A stretch of DNA of 64,000 bases from Vanessa cardui (taxonomy: Eukaryota; Arthropoda; Insecta; Lepidoptera; Nymphalidae): contig NC_061131.1 in the NCBI RefSeq assembly GCF_905220365.1, positions 9,027,318 to 9,091,317 on the forward strand, in the 5' to 3' direction. Below are positions 39,107-50,639 of the stretch, piece by piece. The notes below the pieces were generated by a model. That model did no database searches. It was not told the origin of the DNA and saw only the letters and a list, made by a program, of their open reading frames with translations. Both the position numbers and the translations under genes were made by a program. Position 1 is the stretch's first letter. Every line of letters begins with the position of its first letter.

Positions 39107-39163
39107 ACTACTTATTGCACATTTTAATTATATTTCGACTTGAAAATTCATCATAATGTTCTT

Positions 39164-39450
39164 GGTGATAGGACTCTGTGCAAGCCCGCCTGGGTAGGTA
39201 CCACCCACTCATTAGTTATTATACCGCCAAATAACAGTACTCAGTATTGTTGGTTTTCGGTTTGAAGGGTGAGTGAGCTAGTGTAACTACAGGCACAAGG
39301 GACATAACATCTTACTTGCCAAGGTTGGTGGCACATTGACGATGTAAGGAATAGTTAATATTTCTTACAGCTTCATTGTCTATGGGTGATAGTGACCACT
39401 TACCATCAGGTGGCCCATATGCTCGTCTGCCAACCTATACCATAAAAAAA
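39164..39450 (+). repeat. Dispersed repeat family B, best copy (A-tailed retroposon)
   Basis: It runs from GGTGATAGGACTCTGTGCAA through TAGGTACCACCCACTCATTA, GGTTTGAAGGGTGAGTGAGC, CAGGCACAAGGGACATAACA and GTGACCACTTACCATCAGGT to a 7-base A run. I know this layout as one of the commonest dispersed repeats in butterfly genomes. The A-rich end suggests a SINE or a truncated LINE tail. No open frame and no pol III head were seen, and no clear target duplication was found. Confidence 0.85.
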
Positions 39451-39459
39451 TAGAGCCGA

Positions 39460-42400
39460 GTTAGATTACGTATAGTATAATTCTTAAGTGTTGTCATAAA
39501 AGGGAAAATACTTTATATAAGTAAACTATTACATTGCACTTACATCTTGACAATTTTTGATGGTAAATAAGTAATCCTTACATATCAACAAACGATGAAA
39601 ATTTTGACATCATAATAATTATTTTTTTCCAGACTAAACTCTTCGAAAATGAAACCAGACGTTATTTAAAATGAGCCCTTGATATTCTGAGAAGTGTACT
39701 TTGTTCCGACACGAAGGTATTTTTTGTTGTTTATGAATATTTAAGTGACATTATGCGATTAAGTGCCACTTTAGTGCCGTAATGGTAAAATGAACTTGGC
39801 ACATTTAAAGACTATTTAACTTGACCCTTTTAAATGGGTTGTGTCGACAATATATTAACTTTAATGGTTCTATGATTTTGTTATATATAAAATTAGCTAT
39901 ATTTACTATGGCTTTTTATATGTTCCTCCATCACTATGCAACATAAAAACTGCTGCATAAATAAACAATAATAATAAACTAACAGCCGCCTGTTGCACCT
40001 CATGCAACTAATATGTAAAGAAAATATTATTTTTTAGTTTTAAGATTGGGTGCAATAAAGAATAAATAAATAACAGGTTCAATATACATACGTCAATGAA
40101 CTAAATGTATAACGATAATAATGTTAAACATTTCCTTATTTCTTCAACTTGGAATTATTTTATTACGTTTGCGTCCAAAATCTTTAGGCTGCTTATGATT
40201 CGTTGAGACCTTTTCTAAAGGCAGGTAACAGATTCAAACTAAGTTAGAATATGAGTTTCGTATTATTCATATTTGATTTGCACCGCTCTCTACCCAATGA
40301 TGAGCGAATGTGCAACCGATAACCTCAGTCCTTAATACCTTGTAATAAGGCTTATAATAAATGAGTTATCTATTTATGTGGGCCACAGTATGATTGAGTG
40401 ACGCGGCCCTACCTTGGCATACTTGATTTAGTAACTCCAGCATTGAAACAGCGCTATAATTATTAACGATTTTAGTTATAAATATTACAGTGAAGCTTTT
40501 TAGCGCTATATTCTACCGAATAGCGCAATTAAAGCCATTTCATTCCTTCTAGTTCCTTATTGCATTGGTTAATACAGTTGATTTATTTTAAATATACATA
40601 GACGTAGGACCGATACATATGTAGATGTAGGTAATTCCCCTAGTAATAAATAAAAATGTTATCCAAACATAAATATGATTTTGTTTGTATTACGAACCAT
40701 GTAATATGTATATTTCGATAAAAACAAAAGTGTTTCTTTTAAAAAAATCTTCCATCGATAAGTAAAACTACAAATATTTATCGATATAAAGTATTGTTAC
40801 CATATTAAACGTGTAGTGTATTAGCAACGTTCTTACATACTGGTTTATGTTTCCTAAAAGAGTTTATTTACTAACAACGTATGTATTGAGAAATCTAGAC
40901 TCAACTTTGTCGTAAGCGGTGTATCGTAATCACGCTTTGCTGTATTCGTCTCTGGAAGGATAAGTCATGCACTGATTCTCTTGGTATGGTCTGTTACAAG
41001 CCATTCATTGCAAATGTCTCCTTATTATGAAACAAATAAATTGTCAATATTTACTTGTAGTAAAAAAAATATAGTAGCATTTTTTGTCTTATATAAATAA
41101 CAAGAATAATAAATAGTGTAGGTAGGTATATCAGAATTGAACTTATGCCCTTATACTTCGCTAAGCGTCCAGTATAAAACCGAGGTATTGAATTGTTTTT
41201 CAGACACATAGTCCAAAACAAAACCTTTACAATGTTGCATTGGTTATTTTTTACGTATAATAGTTATAGGTACTCGATCTTGTGACGTCTAATGCCACTA
41301 TAATTCGGGTTTTCCGTAGACGTCTTGAATCGCACGCAAAAACATTTGATTCGAATCGTGATTCATCACTAAAATAATTATGATTGTTTTGTCATTGTAA
41401 TTGCATTATTTTTGTACAAACCTTTTTTGTATGGATAATAATTTTAAACATAAATATTCCTTATTAAAGTCATACAAAATCATGTAAGTTACATAATTAT
41501 ACCTAACTCTTTCTACCAATAAAATTAATAAAATCTAAAAGTACTTTCGACTCACATGGTCATGTTGCAAAATGCACAAGATCATAACTGACGTTAAACT
41601 ACAACAACACAACTACACGTGTAATGAAATGACATAAGTCCGTGTTACTATGCATGAAATATAGACGCGTTAGATACTTGGTAACAATACAGAGGCCTAA
41701 AATGTAACTTTTTTTCCTATACGAGATGTCATATATTTTATCAGAGTCCAATAAGCGGTATATGATTATATTTTGAGGGATGATTTGCGTATTGAACCCG
41801 ATTCGAACATTACCTTTGTTATACTCAATTGGTAAACGATGTCTTCATAACAGTTTACTCATGAAAAATTCCCTCGTGTAATTGTTATTTTCCTTGTAAA
41901 AAATGCTTACAATATTTTGAGAATTGTAGAGTAAATATTTTGCTCCGATGTGCTCGCTGTCGAAAAAAAATGTTTACTAGACACCCACATTTTCTTTAAA
42001 TACAATTTAACGTATTAGTATAAATATTTTTAATATACTTTTGAAATAATAATTAAATATAAATAGAAATAAGTTTGAGAACTTGTGTATAGAAACAGAT
42101 TCATTTAAAAGAACTGCAAATAAAATTAATTCGAATAAATTATCAAACGTACTTCGATTAAATAAGTCAATATTGATTTACCCAAAATAAAAACGAAACA
42201 CAGAACATATATTTATTCAAAATGTTTATTATTATTAATTTATTAGTTACTAAACTCTTTACCACTCACTATCTTTCTAGTGAGATCTAAACATGAATTT
42301 AAGATATCTATAATACTTAAAGCCGTCAACAATTACTTAGCTATTGTGTGTCTAATGTACTGTCCCTGAAAGGACATCTAATGTAATAGGTAAAATATTG

Positions 42401-45110
42401 ATACATTCATAGAACATAAGCAATCTATAATACAAAAGAAGGTCTTCAAAATCTTTATATATTTTTATTACTTCGGCAACGATATTCCATACGTATAAAA
42501 CATATACAATAACAATGTTAAACCTTTTAAGTCGTAACATTTATTATTATATTTTTGTTAATAAAATACGTGTATTCCTATTGCACTTTAACATATTAAA
42601 TGAGAGACAAAGGTACACTATAAATTATTCTAAAGGTTCTAAGTTGTATTAGCAACAATATGTGGCATTTACGCCTAAGCAGCGATTTCAGACAAACTTT
42701 GATGGCAGATGGTCATCTCAGTTGTATAATACGTGTACAATTTATAGTTAAATTTTAATTAAAATAATGATATAAAAATTACGGCATACATATGTATGTA
42801 TATTATACGGTGACATAAAATAAATCGGCTCTTAATTATGTAAACGATTTCTATTAGACAATATGAGATGGAAATGGGAACAATCATTAAACAAATTTAA
42901 TAAATATATCTTTCCAGACACTATGCATATGGATATTATTATGTTTATATGTTTTTTAGACAGATATTTTTTGTATATAATAAACATTTCAAATTAACGA
43001 ATGTTGATTTAATGCTACGTCTTAATGATTTCCGCTAACGCATAAAGATACTTAGAGTCCGTAAATAAAACTTTGTTTATTTAAGAAGTATTTTAATATT
43101 CTCGATATTTCCAAAAACATCATAAAAACTATGTAATAATCAAACAAAATATCCACGATTAAAAGCTATATCAAAAACTATACAAGTATAATATTAAAAA
43201 TGAATGGATATGAATATAATTGCGGATACAAACAACTATAATAATTACATGTAGTAACTAATTATCAATGTAGGATTTCTACTCTCATGATAAAGTCTAC
43301 CCGGTGACTGGTTACGTGACGTGTTTACATTTAAGTATATAGAATATAAGAAGAACATTTTAAATATGTCATATTTGGGGTGTATGGATACATTAGTGAT
43401 GTTTGGTCGATTTTTCGATACACTAGTTTCACGCATGGTGTACTTTTCACATCCACTGTAGTTGTCCTCATTACCGTTCGAGCGCGTCAGGACGGCGCCA
43501 GGCGAGCCCTTGACGGTAACGGAAATCAAGTATATTGGAGAACCAGATACAACCTCATAACGGAATATGTACAAGCTGCTATTAAATGTCAAGATAATAA
43601 TAATTTAATATTCGTAATTCAACATTTAAAAAAATATATAAATCTTTAATTAATAAATATAAGCCGAGTCGAATGCGTGGTAGTTGTGTAGCTTTTATTT
43701 TTATTGCACGTACGTATTAATGTACATTAAGTAGTTCCTATTAAATATTTACATGAATATTGATTGTATTTGATTTAGATATCGCGTGATTATATAAAAA
43801 AATCTTCGAAGATATGGTATTTCTTTCAGACAACCTTCGAATACTGTACAAACACTAATAAGCGGTCTCTATGTGGCTAATATTTAATACTGTACATAAT
43901 AAAAACATTTAACAGAATACATGATGGTTATGTTTAAACAACAAACACTCGTATACAGGTAACACAAATTAAGTTTAGAGGAAACGGATACAATATGGAC
44001 ACTTTATAAATACACAAGCAGACTTCTTTCCGCCAGATGTTGAATATAATGATGTAAATATTGTAGATAGGTATGGGCTCGTCGTACTTTATGATTCATA
44101 AACGTAAGTGAGACTTCGCACATAATATTACACAAGATAGTCAGAGTTTTTACTCGGAAACAAGCGCTGTGAAGACTTCATGGATATGACCCGAATAGAG
44201 ACGGTGATTTAGTTCAATGCACTTAGTGACGTCTTCTTCATCATATAAATATATTTATACAGTATGTATATTTAGATCACACGTAACTCCTTGCTCTTTA
44301 AACAGACCAACGTATATTTAATACCATTAGTAACCTAACCTATCCAGTCTCATAATTCGTTTTTGACTCTTAATTCTTAATTAAAACCTCGTTTTACATG
44401 ACAGTGCTAGAAGACGTGCGATTCTGCAAGTTTTCACTTTGTATTTCGCTTGTGAAATCTTGACAGCTAACTTACAGCGATACGCCATTTTGATACGTAG
44501 AGGTATGTCTTATAAATTTTATAATTAATATGGTCAATGTCACATACCACATTCTGTCATTCCAGACTAGCGCTCTGCCATGATATTCGAGTTCCTTGTT
44601 ACAGAATAGCCCTAACGGTAACATTTATAATAATAATTATTGCGTATAGTCGAGTCGCAAGCATTAAAACTTTATTTATCTATATATAAACCTATATTTT
44701 ACTACGAAATAAAGCACTAACTATTATTTTTGTGAATACTTGCTATTGCTTGCATAAACATACTTACTGATAGTCAAAAATCGGAAAGGAATGTCTCAGA
44801 CCTTGCAGAAGAACCGGTGTATAAAATTCTGCGAAGGTATTAAAGGTATTTGTAGGTGTTCGACGATTTCACGCGAAATGTTTAAGTTTGTGGTAAACCG
44901 TAGAAAAATTATATACTAGTTATATGGAAAGTATTATATGGCATATTTATGATGCAAATTGCAACCATTCACTGGTCCTTACTTTCTGTACCGATTGGAA
45001 CTTGACTTACTACTTTGGCTGAACAGCAAGCCGATATGCCAATCAAGTAACATTTGAAATTATAAATGTGATTAATATGCCGGTATTGGAATCCATAAAT
45101 ATTATTTGTA
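39460..45110. other. AT-rich stretch with two unexplained islands
   Basis: 39960-40075 ends in AATAAAGAATAAATAAATAA and could be the 3' end of an old retroposon. 43370-43600 is a GC-richer island described separately. Elsewhere only chance-like open frames were seen. Confidence 0.35.
43370..43600. other. Unexplained GC-richer island, open on both strands
   Basis: Overlapping open frames of 89 codons (plus, 43380-43649) and 115 codons (minus, 43245-43592) cross here. The minus reading includes YLISVTVKGSPGAVLTRSNG. Local composition is clearly less AT-rich than the flanks. I recognise neither product and see no consensus splice sites at sensible positions, so it may be an old coding fragment or a conserved non-coding element. 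Confidence 0.25.
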
Positions 45111-45122
45111 TCCTAACGTAAA

Positions 45123-45428
45123 CAACAACAACAACAACAACAGCCTGTAAATTCCCACTGCTGGGCTACGGGCCTCCTCTCCCTTTCAGGAGAAGGTTTG
45201 GAACATATTCCACCACGCTGTTCCAATGCGGGTTGGTGGAATACACATGTGGCAGAATTTCTATGAAATTTGTCACACGCAGGTTTCCTCGCGATGTTTT
45301 CCTTCACCGCTGAGCACGAGATGAATTATAAAGACAAATTAAGCACATGAAACAGCGGTGCTTGCCTGGGTTTGAACCCGCAATCATCGGTTAAGATGCA
45401 CGTGTTCTAACCACTGGGCCATCTCGAC
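45123..45428 (-). repeat. tRNA-headed SINE, family A copy 4, full length with 12-bp target duplication
   Basis: Flanked by identical TCCTAACGTAAA copies at 45111-45122 and 45429-45440, so its boundaries are exact: 306 bp. Minus strand order: GAGTCGAGATGGCCCAGTGG, GATTGCGGGTTCAAACCCAG (B box), TTCATCTCGTGCTCAGCGGT, ACATCGCGAGGAAACCTGCG, CACCAACCCGCATTGGAACA, AGGAGGCCCGTAGCCCAGCA, ending in a (GTT)n tail. The intact duplication and low divergence from the consensus of the other copies suggest the youngest insertion here. The open frame 45113-45307 is a shadow. Confidence 0.95.
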
Positions 45429-45775
45429 TCCTAACGTAAAGTCAGACTGCAATCACTTTAAAATGCAAGCCTTGACCGTTGACTTCTTTTCGAAACGCTA
45501 CGGTATAATTTCTATTTTAACTATTCAAGGGACTGAGAGCCTACTACTTAATTGTTTGAGTCATGCGATTTAATCATTACGCTTTATAAAAAAAAGTTTT
45601 CTGTACAAATTGCTGTCAAGTCGTATTAAAATTGTTAAATATTCATCATTCGTTGTTGACAGTTATGATCAGTAAAAGGATGAACATTTCGCAACTCAAA
45701 GTTGAAAATTAAAGGTCGGTTATACTTTCGATTATTTAGTTACTTTTAATATATCAAATACTTACTCAAAAAAAT

Positions 45776-47380
45776 CAAAATCAAAATCAAAATAAACTTT
45801 ATTCAAGTAGGCTTTTATAAGCACTTTTGAATCGTCATTTTACAATTAAGTGAAGCTACCACCGGTTCGGAAAGTAGATTCTACCGAGAAGAACCGGCAA
45901 GAAACTCAGTAGTTACTCTTTTTTAACATTTAAAAAATACAACGTCATGTTAATTAAATACAATTATTTCAATTAATGTATCCAGCTTGGAAGTCAACAG
46001 GTATTAACTCCACGCTTTTTTATCATCTACAAAATCTTGTATCGAATAATATGCTTTTTCTACCAATGTATTTTTTACAAACGATTTGAATTTACTAAAC
46101 GGCAAAGTTAAAAATTTCTGCGGAATTTTATTATAGAAACGGATACCTTGCCCCAAGAAGGATCCATTGACTTTGCGGAGTCGGAAACTTGGCGTTATAA
46201 GTTTATCCTTACTTCTAGTGCATATACAATGATTATCACTGATTTTATCAAAGTGATCAATGTTACTGTGAATATACATGATATTGTTGTAAATATATTG
46301 CGACGCAACAGTAAGTATTCCTACTCTGTTAAAAACATCCCGAAGAGAGTCTCTAGCTCCAAGATTATAAATAAACCGAATTGCTCTCTTTTGTAAAATA
46401 AAGACAGATTCAATATCTGCAGCGTTACCCCAAAGTAATATGCCATATGACATAATACTGTGAAAATAACCAAAATAAACTAAACGAGCGGTATCAATAT
46501 CAGTTAGTTGTCTAACTTTTCTAACCGCGTATGTTGCGGAGCTGAGTCTTCCTGTTAGGGATGATAAATGAGAAGTCCACTGAAGTCTGGAATCCAATTC
46601 TATTCCTAAAAACACCGTAGTATCAGCTACTTCAAGACGGTCACCATTTAAAGATATATTATAATTTTGCTTGCTAACATTAGGTAGGGTAAAAACTACA
46701 CATTTTGTTTTTTGAGCATTCAAAACTAAATTATTTACCGTAAACCAATTGTGTATCTGTGATAATGCACCGTTCACATCGTCATAGTCATTTTTTTTCC
46801 TGTCAACCTTAAAAATCAGCGAAGTATCGTCAGCAAACAACACTATATCACAAATACCCTTAACATAGAAAGGAAGATCATTTATATATACTAGGAATAG
46901 AAAGGGACCCAAAATTGAACCTTGTGGAACTCCCATTTTTAACGTAGATCCAGAAGACTTTATTCCATTAATGAAAACTTGCTGGATTCTTTGACTTAAA
47001 TATGAAGCGATGAGATCAAGAGCTTTACCTTTAACACCGTAATATTTGAGCTTATAAAGAAGCGTTTCGTGTTCTACACAATCGAATGCTTTAGATAAAT
47101 CACAGAATACTCCAATAGCGTTCTGTGATTTCTCCCAAGCATCGTAAATATGTTTGAGAAGCGCAATTCCCGCATCAGTTGTCGAGCGACCTCTTCTAAA
47201 ACCGAATTGCTCACCATGAAAAATAGCATTTGTACCGAAATGGACGAGAAATTGATTTAAAATATTTTTTTCGAAAATTTTACTTAAGGATGGGAGTATG
47301 GAAATAGGCCTGTAATTACCGGGATCGCTTCTGTTTCCAGTTTTAAAAAGTGGTAGAACTTTACTACTACTGTTCTGAGT
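45776..47380 (-). mobile_element. 5'-truncated jockey/CR1-like LINE
   Basis: The element lies on the minus strand. Its 3' end at 45776 consists of TTTTGA units (TTTATTTTGATTTTGATTTT) just after AATAAAGTTTATT. This is a terminal short-repeat tail, not poly(A), as found in some CR1-group elements. The recognisable reverse transcriptase begins at about 47370 with SKVLPLFKTG. The endonuclease and any first open frame are missing, the common result of incomplete reverse transcription. I found no exact target duplication. Assignment between jockey and CR1 groups is not resolved. Confidence 0.88.
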
Positions 47381-47449
47381 CTTAATAAATAAATATGTAA
47401 ACGTACTTATTTCGACAAAAAAAGTAACAGTTATGGATTTTTTCTTGTA
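46004..47449 (-). CDS. Reverse transcriptase of the truncated LINE (partial, uninterrupted)
   Basis: The minus-strand frame is open without a stop from 47449 to the stop at 46004 (481 codons, of which about 455 are recognisable). Motifs in order: NYRPISILPSLSKIFEK, QFGFRRGRSTTDAG, GVFCDLSKAFDCVEH (motif A, catalytic Asp), GVPQGSILGPFLFLVYINDL (motif B, at 46933-46877), VLFADDTSLIF (motif C with both Asp, around 46830), LVLNAQKTKCVVF (D) and TTVFLGIELDSRLQW (E). The thumb and C-terminal region includes RAIRFIYNLGARDSLRDVFN. The RT core looks intact, but without an N-terminal endonuclease it cannot mobilise by itself. The first in-frame ATG (46936) is an internal residue of motif B, not a start. 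Intactness suggests a recent insertion. Confidence 0.9.
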   Translation of the reverse strand, partial: YKKKSITVTFFVEISTFTYLFIKTQNSSSKVLPLFKTGNRSDPGNYRPISILPSLSKIFEKNILNQFLVHFGTNAIFHGEQFGFRRGRSTTDAGIALLKHIYDAWEKSQNAIGVFCDLSKAFDCVEHETLLYKLKYYGVKGKALDLIASYLSQRIQQVFINGIKSSGSTLKMGVPQGSILGPFLFLVYINDLPFYVKGICDIVLFADDTSLIFKVDRKKNDYDDVNGALSQIHNWFTVNNLVLNAQKTKCVVFTLPNVSKQNYNISLNGDRLEVADTTVFLGIELDSRLQWTSHLSSLTGRLSSATYAVRKVRQLTDIDTARLVYFGYFHSIMSYGILLWGNAADIESVFILQKRAIRFIYNLGARDSLRDVFNRVGILTVASQYIYNNIMYIHSNIDHFDKISDNHCICTRSKDKLITPSFRLRKVNGSFLGQGIRFYNKIPQKFLTLPFSKFKSFVKNTLVEKAYYSIQDFVDDKKAWS

Positions 47450-47459
47450 ATTACTTCAT

Positions 47460-49430
47460 ACAATCAAGCAAATAAAACAATTTATATTCATTTGCAATTT
47501 TAATTACTCACAAGTAGTCATTTACATTATGTGAATAAGTAGTTGTATAAAAAAAGTCTAGTTTAGTCTTAGACTCAACTCATATCTTTATCAGGTAGGT
47601 GTACAATACCAATATTCTCATCCAAGTGTATACTTTATTTTTCACTATGACTGCAGCCATCTTTGATTCTGACTTAGATCGGTAAAGATCTTTGGTGTAG
47701 TTACACATAATAAATATTTTCTATTTGACCGCTTTGGCATATTAAAGATACTCATATTTAATTAACTATATACAGTAAAAAAGTTACAATATGACTTAGC
47801 AAAATATGTAATTACTTAACCGCGTTGCATGCAATTAATTTAAATGATAAAAGTAACGTAATTATCGGTACTTTATTATACAACATACTTCAGGTTACGA
47901 TCAAAAGATATTTATTATACTTATTATTTATTTGTATATATGTATAATTCATTTATTATTATTGAATATTGATAATCCTAATGCCATGCAATTACACTGT
48001 ACTTTTACATAATATTATGACGTAAAAATCGTCTATTTTACAATTATGTTATGTAATCCAAAGAAAACAACAACATCGGGTATTAACAATTACTAAAGTA
48101 TAAACGGAAAAATTATTATAACATAATTTAATATTTATATCTGTTTTTCTAACTTATGATATTATTTACTTAATAATTTCCGTAAATATTAGAGTTATAT
48201 TCAAATATACCTCGTGTATATATTTAAATACATTTTTTAGCGTTAGAATACTGACTAATCATTTAGCGCTGATGCACCAGATCGGAATCTTAGAGCGTAC
48301 TCTTGAATAGTACATATTTAAATATACGATATAGTCAACAAGTTTAATGTACGGTCTATTTTAATCCTAAAGGGTAAGCGTTCCTTGCCGTTCGTTCCTC
48401 TCCCTTATTTTACTTCGGGCTTCATATAGAAAATAATCGAAGATACAAATCGGTACGATATTACATTCGTACTACTTAACATTTACGTCACGGAAAATGA
48501 TTTCGTAAGAGAAATCTGAAGACTTTTAACCTGAATAAAATCGTGGTAATGCGTGTCTTTTGATCTAGAATGTACTAGATATTTGTTTGTTTCTCTTTAA
48601 ATCTAGATCATCAATTTAGGTTGGTAATACAAAGATTATTTAAGGTCGAAGCCCCATCAAATTGGGTAAGTGTAAACAAATATTTTTTTTGGAACCATAT
48701 ACTTCCACTAGCCGTTCAGTTTTTTATTTTGGTTTAGATGGCTTTTTGTGTATAATATGATTAATTCGCTTCTGCTTTTGGGTAGTGGCTATTTTATAAA
48801 GTTGCAGACTAAAATAAAATGGATTCTAATGCCAAATCATGTTCATAAGTTCTAGGTTTCTGAAACGACTATCGTTTTTATTAAACTTTGTTTAGATTTG
48901 ATCTATACTTCTAATTTGATTCAGATTTTGATTATTTGTGTCTGAAATATTAACGCTACTTCCGTGTTTTCCATGAATTTCCTTTTACAAATTGTATACT
49001 CGAAATTTCATAACTCTGTTTAATAGAAAAGAAATTCCACGTCGAATAATTACATAACGAATTTAGTATTCACGCGTTATCCTAATTACTAATACAGGGT
49101 TATATCTTTGTGATACAAACGAGGATTTCTCATCAGCGTAGTTATGCACGATATATCGTATAAAGGTATTAAGGAAATTCAGCAAATTATTTTACTAATA
49201 GATTAAAGTATTCATTACTAAATGTACATATAGGATATGTATATGACATGTTAATACATCGGATACGAACAGAATAAATAAACTAACTTGATACTTCCCA
49301 AGCAACAGTGACATGTTTTATTCCAGCCCGATTCTCAGTAATTACCGTTGCTTTCTCTTTAATGGGACCACTCTTCCGTCAAAAGAAATCACGTGTCATA
49401 GGATAATAGTGAAAGTCGTTCTTCATTTAA
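47460..49430. other. AT-rich stretch, nothing recognised
   Basis: No repeats of the families above and no credible open frames or splice-flanked islands were seen. Confidence 0.4.
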
Positions 49431-49434
49431 TTCA

Positions 49435-49629
49435 TTAAATAATCGTATCGATGTTGACATCAGTTATGAGAGCCAATGGGTTTTGATTTGAAACAAGTAT
49501 TGGCACGCCTTTGGTAAAACTGACTCGTTTGCCGTGACGGCAAACGATATGACAGTCTCTAATGATAATAGCTCCACCAAAGCTCTGTACTAGCTGTTGT
49601 ATGTATATCGTGTATCCTATATACTCCAT
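49435..49629 (-). other. Small coding-like open frame containing a 21-bp palindrome
   Basis: The minus-strand 64-codon frame reads through GGAIIIRDCHIVCRHGKRVS, richer in G, H, R and C than typical chance frames here. Inside it, 49525-49545 is a perfect palindrome with a single central base (CGTTTGCCGT-G-ACGGCAAACG). No homology recognised. It could be a decayed element or a dyad protein-binding site, with the open frame incidental. Confidence 0.2.
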
Positions 49630-49639
49630 TACTATATAT

Positions 49640-50550
49640 TTAACTATATAAATATAAGTATTTTATCAGAGTAACCATATATTTTTGAATGTTCAAATGC
49701 ATTGGTATTTTAATTATAACAATCAACTTCCTATGACAGATAGATGAGATCACATTTAAAAATCTCTGAATTATTTGTTTTAATAAAATTTAATTGCATT
49801 AATATGTACGAATCATTGTCCTTCGAAATTATCCGCGTAGGTATTATGTTGTTCATTTCGCTTGAAAATTTGTAACATTTCAATTACAAGCCCTATACAT
49901 TCAAATGACTAATATGACTAATTAAGGAAACAATATGTATAACAGCTTACAATATATAATAAGTAATATCCGGCCTGTCTGACCCCTGGTCTCAATAAAT
50001 TACAGCTGTCGATATAAATTTCTCGCAGATACTAAAGTGTTAAATTATGTGTTAAAGTACAAGTTGAGTTACACAGGGCAACATTTAAATAGTTTATACG
50101 TATTTAATGTTCAGGTAACTAAAGGACATTATGGGAAATAATTCGACTTTTTTTTAAATTCCGATTTATATTATCAGCCGAGAAACCGAGGCTTATTATG
50201 AAATAATTTATAATACATCGTTAACATTCTTAACACATGGAAATAAAATTATCATCTGGTCAAAAGTTTAGCAATTCATAAAACGAGTCTACAACAGGAC
50301 GCGACAAATATGTGTATAGTGTTTAATATAGAAAATATTCTTGTTTCCATTTATTAAGTAAATTGAAAACGGAATCCATATTATTCTATTGAGAATTAAT
50401 TTAAATTTTGGAATTTATTTTCTACGTTTTATGTAAATATAGCAAAGATATTCGATAGAAAAAAATGCTATTTAAATTATAATTTGAATCATGCTTTCGA
50501 CATGTGCCCCGAACACACACTGTGACTCTCTTTCAAATAGATTATGACTG
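49640..50550. other. AT-rich stretch, nothing recognised
   Basis: No features could be supported in this interval. Confidence 0.4.
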
Positions 50551-50558
50551 TTGATACG

Positions 50559-50624
50559 CTGGCTTACTCACCCTTCAAGCCGGAACACAACAATACATAC
50601 TAAATACTTTTGTTTAGCGGTACA
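50559..50624 (-). repeat. Dispersed repeat family B, short fragment
   Basis: Minus strand contains TACCGCTAAACAAAAGTATT, then GTTCCGGCTTGAAGGGTGAG and TAAGCCAG, matching the central part of the 39-kb copy. Both ends are missing. Confidence 0.65.
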
Positions 50625-50639
50625 TATCTTATGCGTTTT

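Noticed and set aside
45113..45307. Minus-strand 64-codon frame
   Set aside because: It lies entirely over SINE family A and its tail. The cysteine run at its end is the translated GTT-type tail region, not a protein.
46148..46396. 82-codon plus-strand frame inside the LINE
   Set aside because: Antisense shadow of the reverse transcriptase frame.
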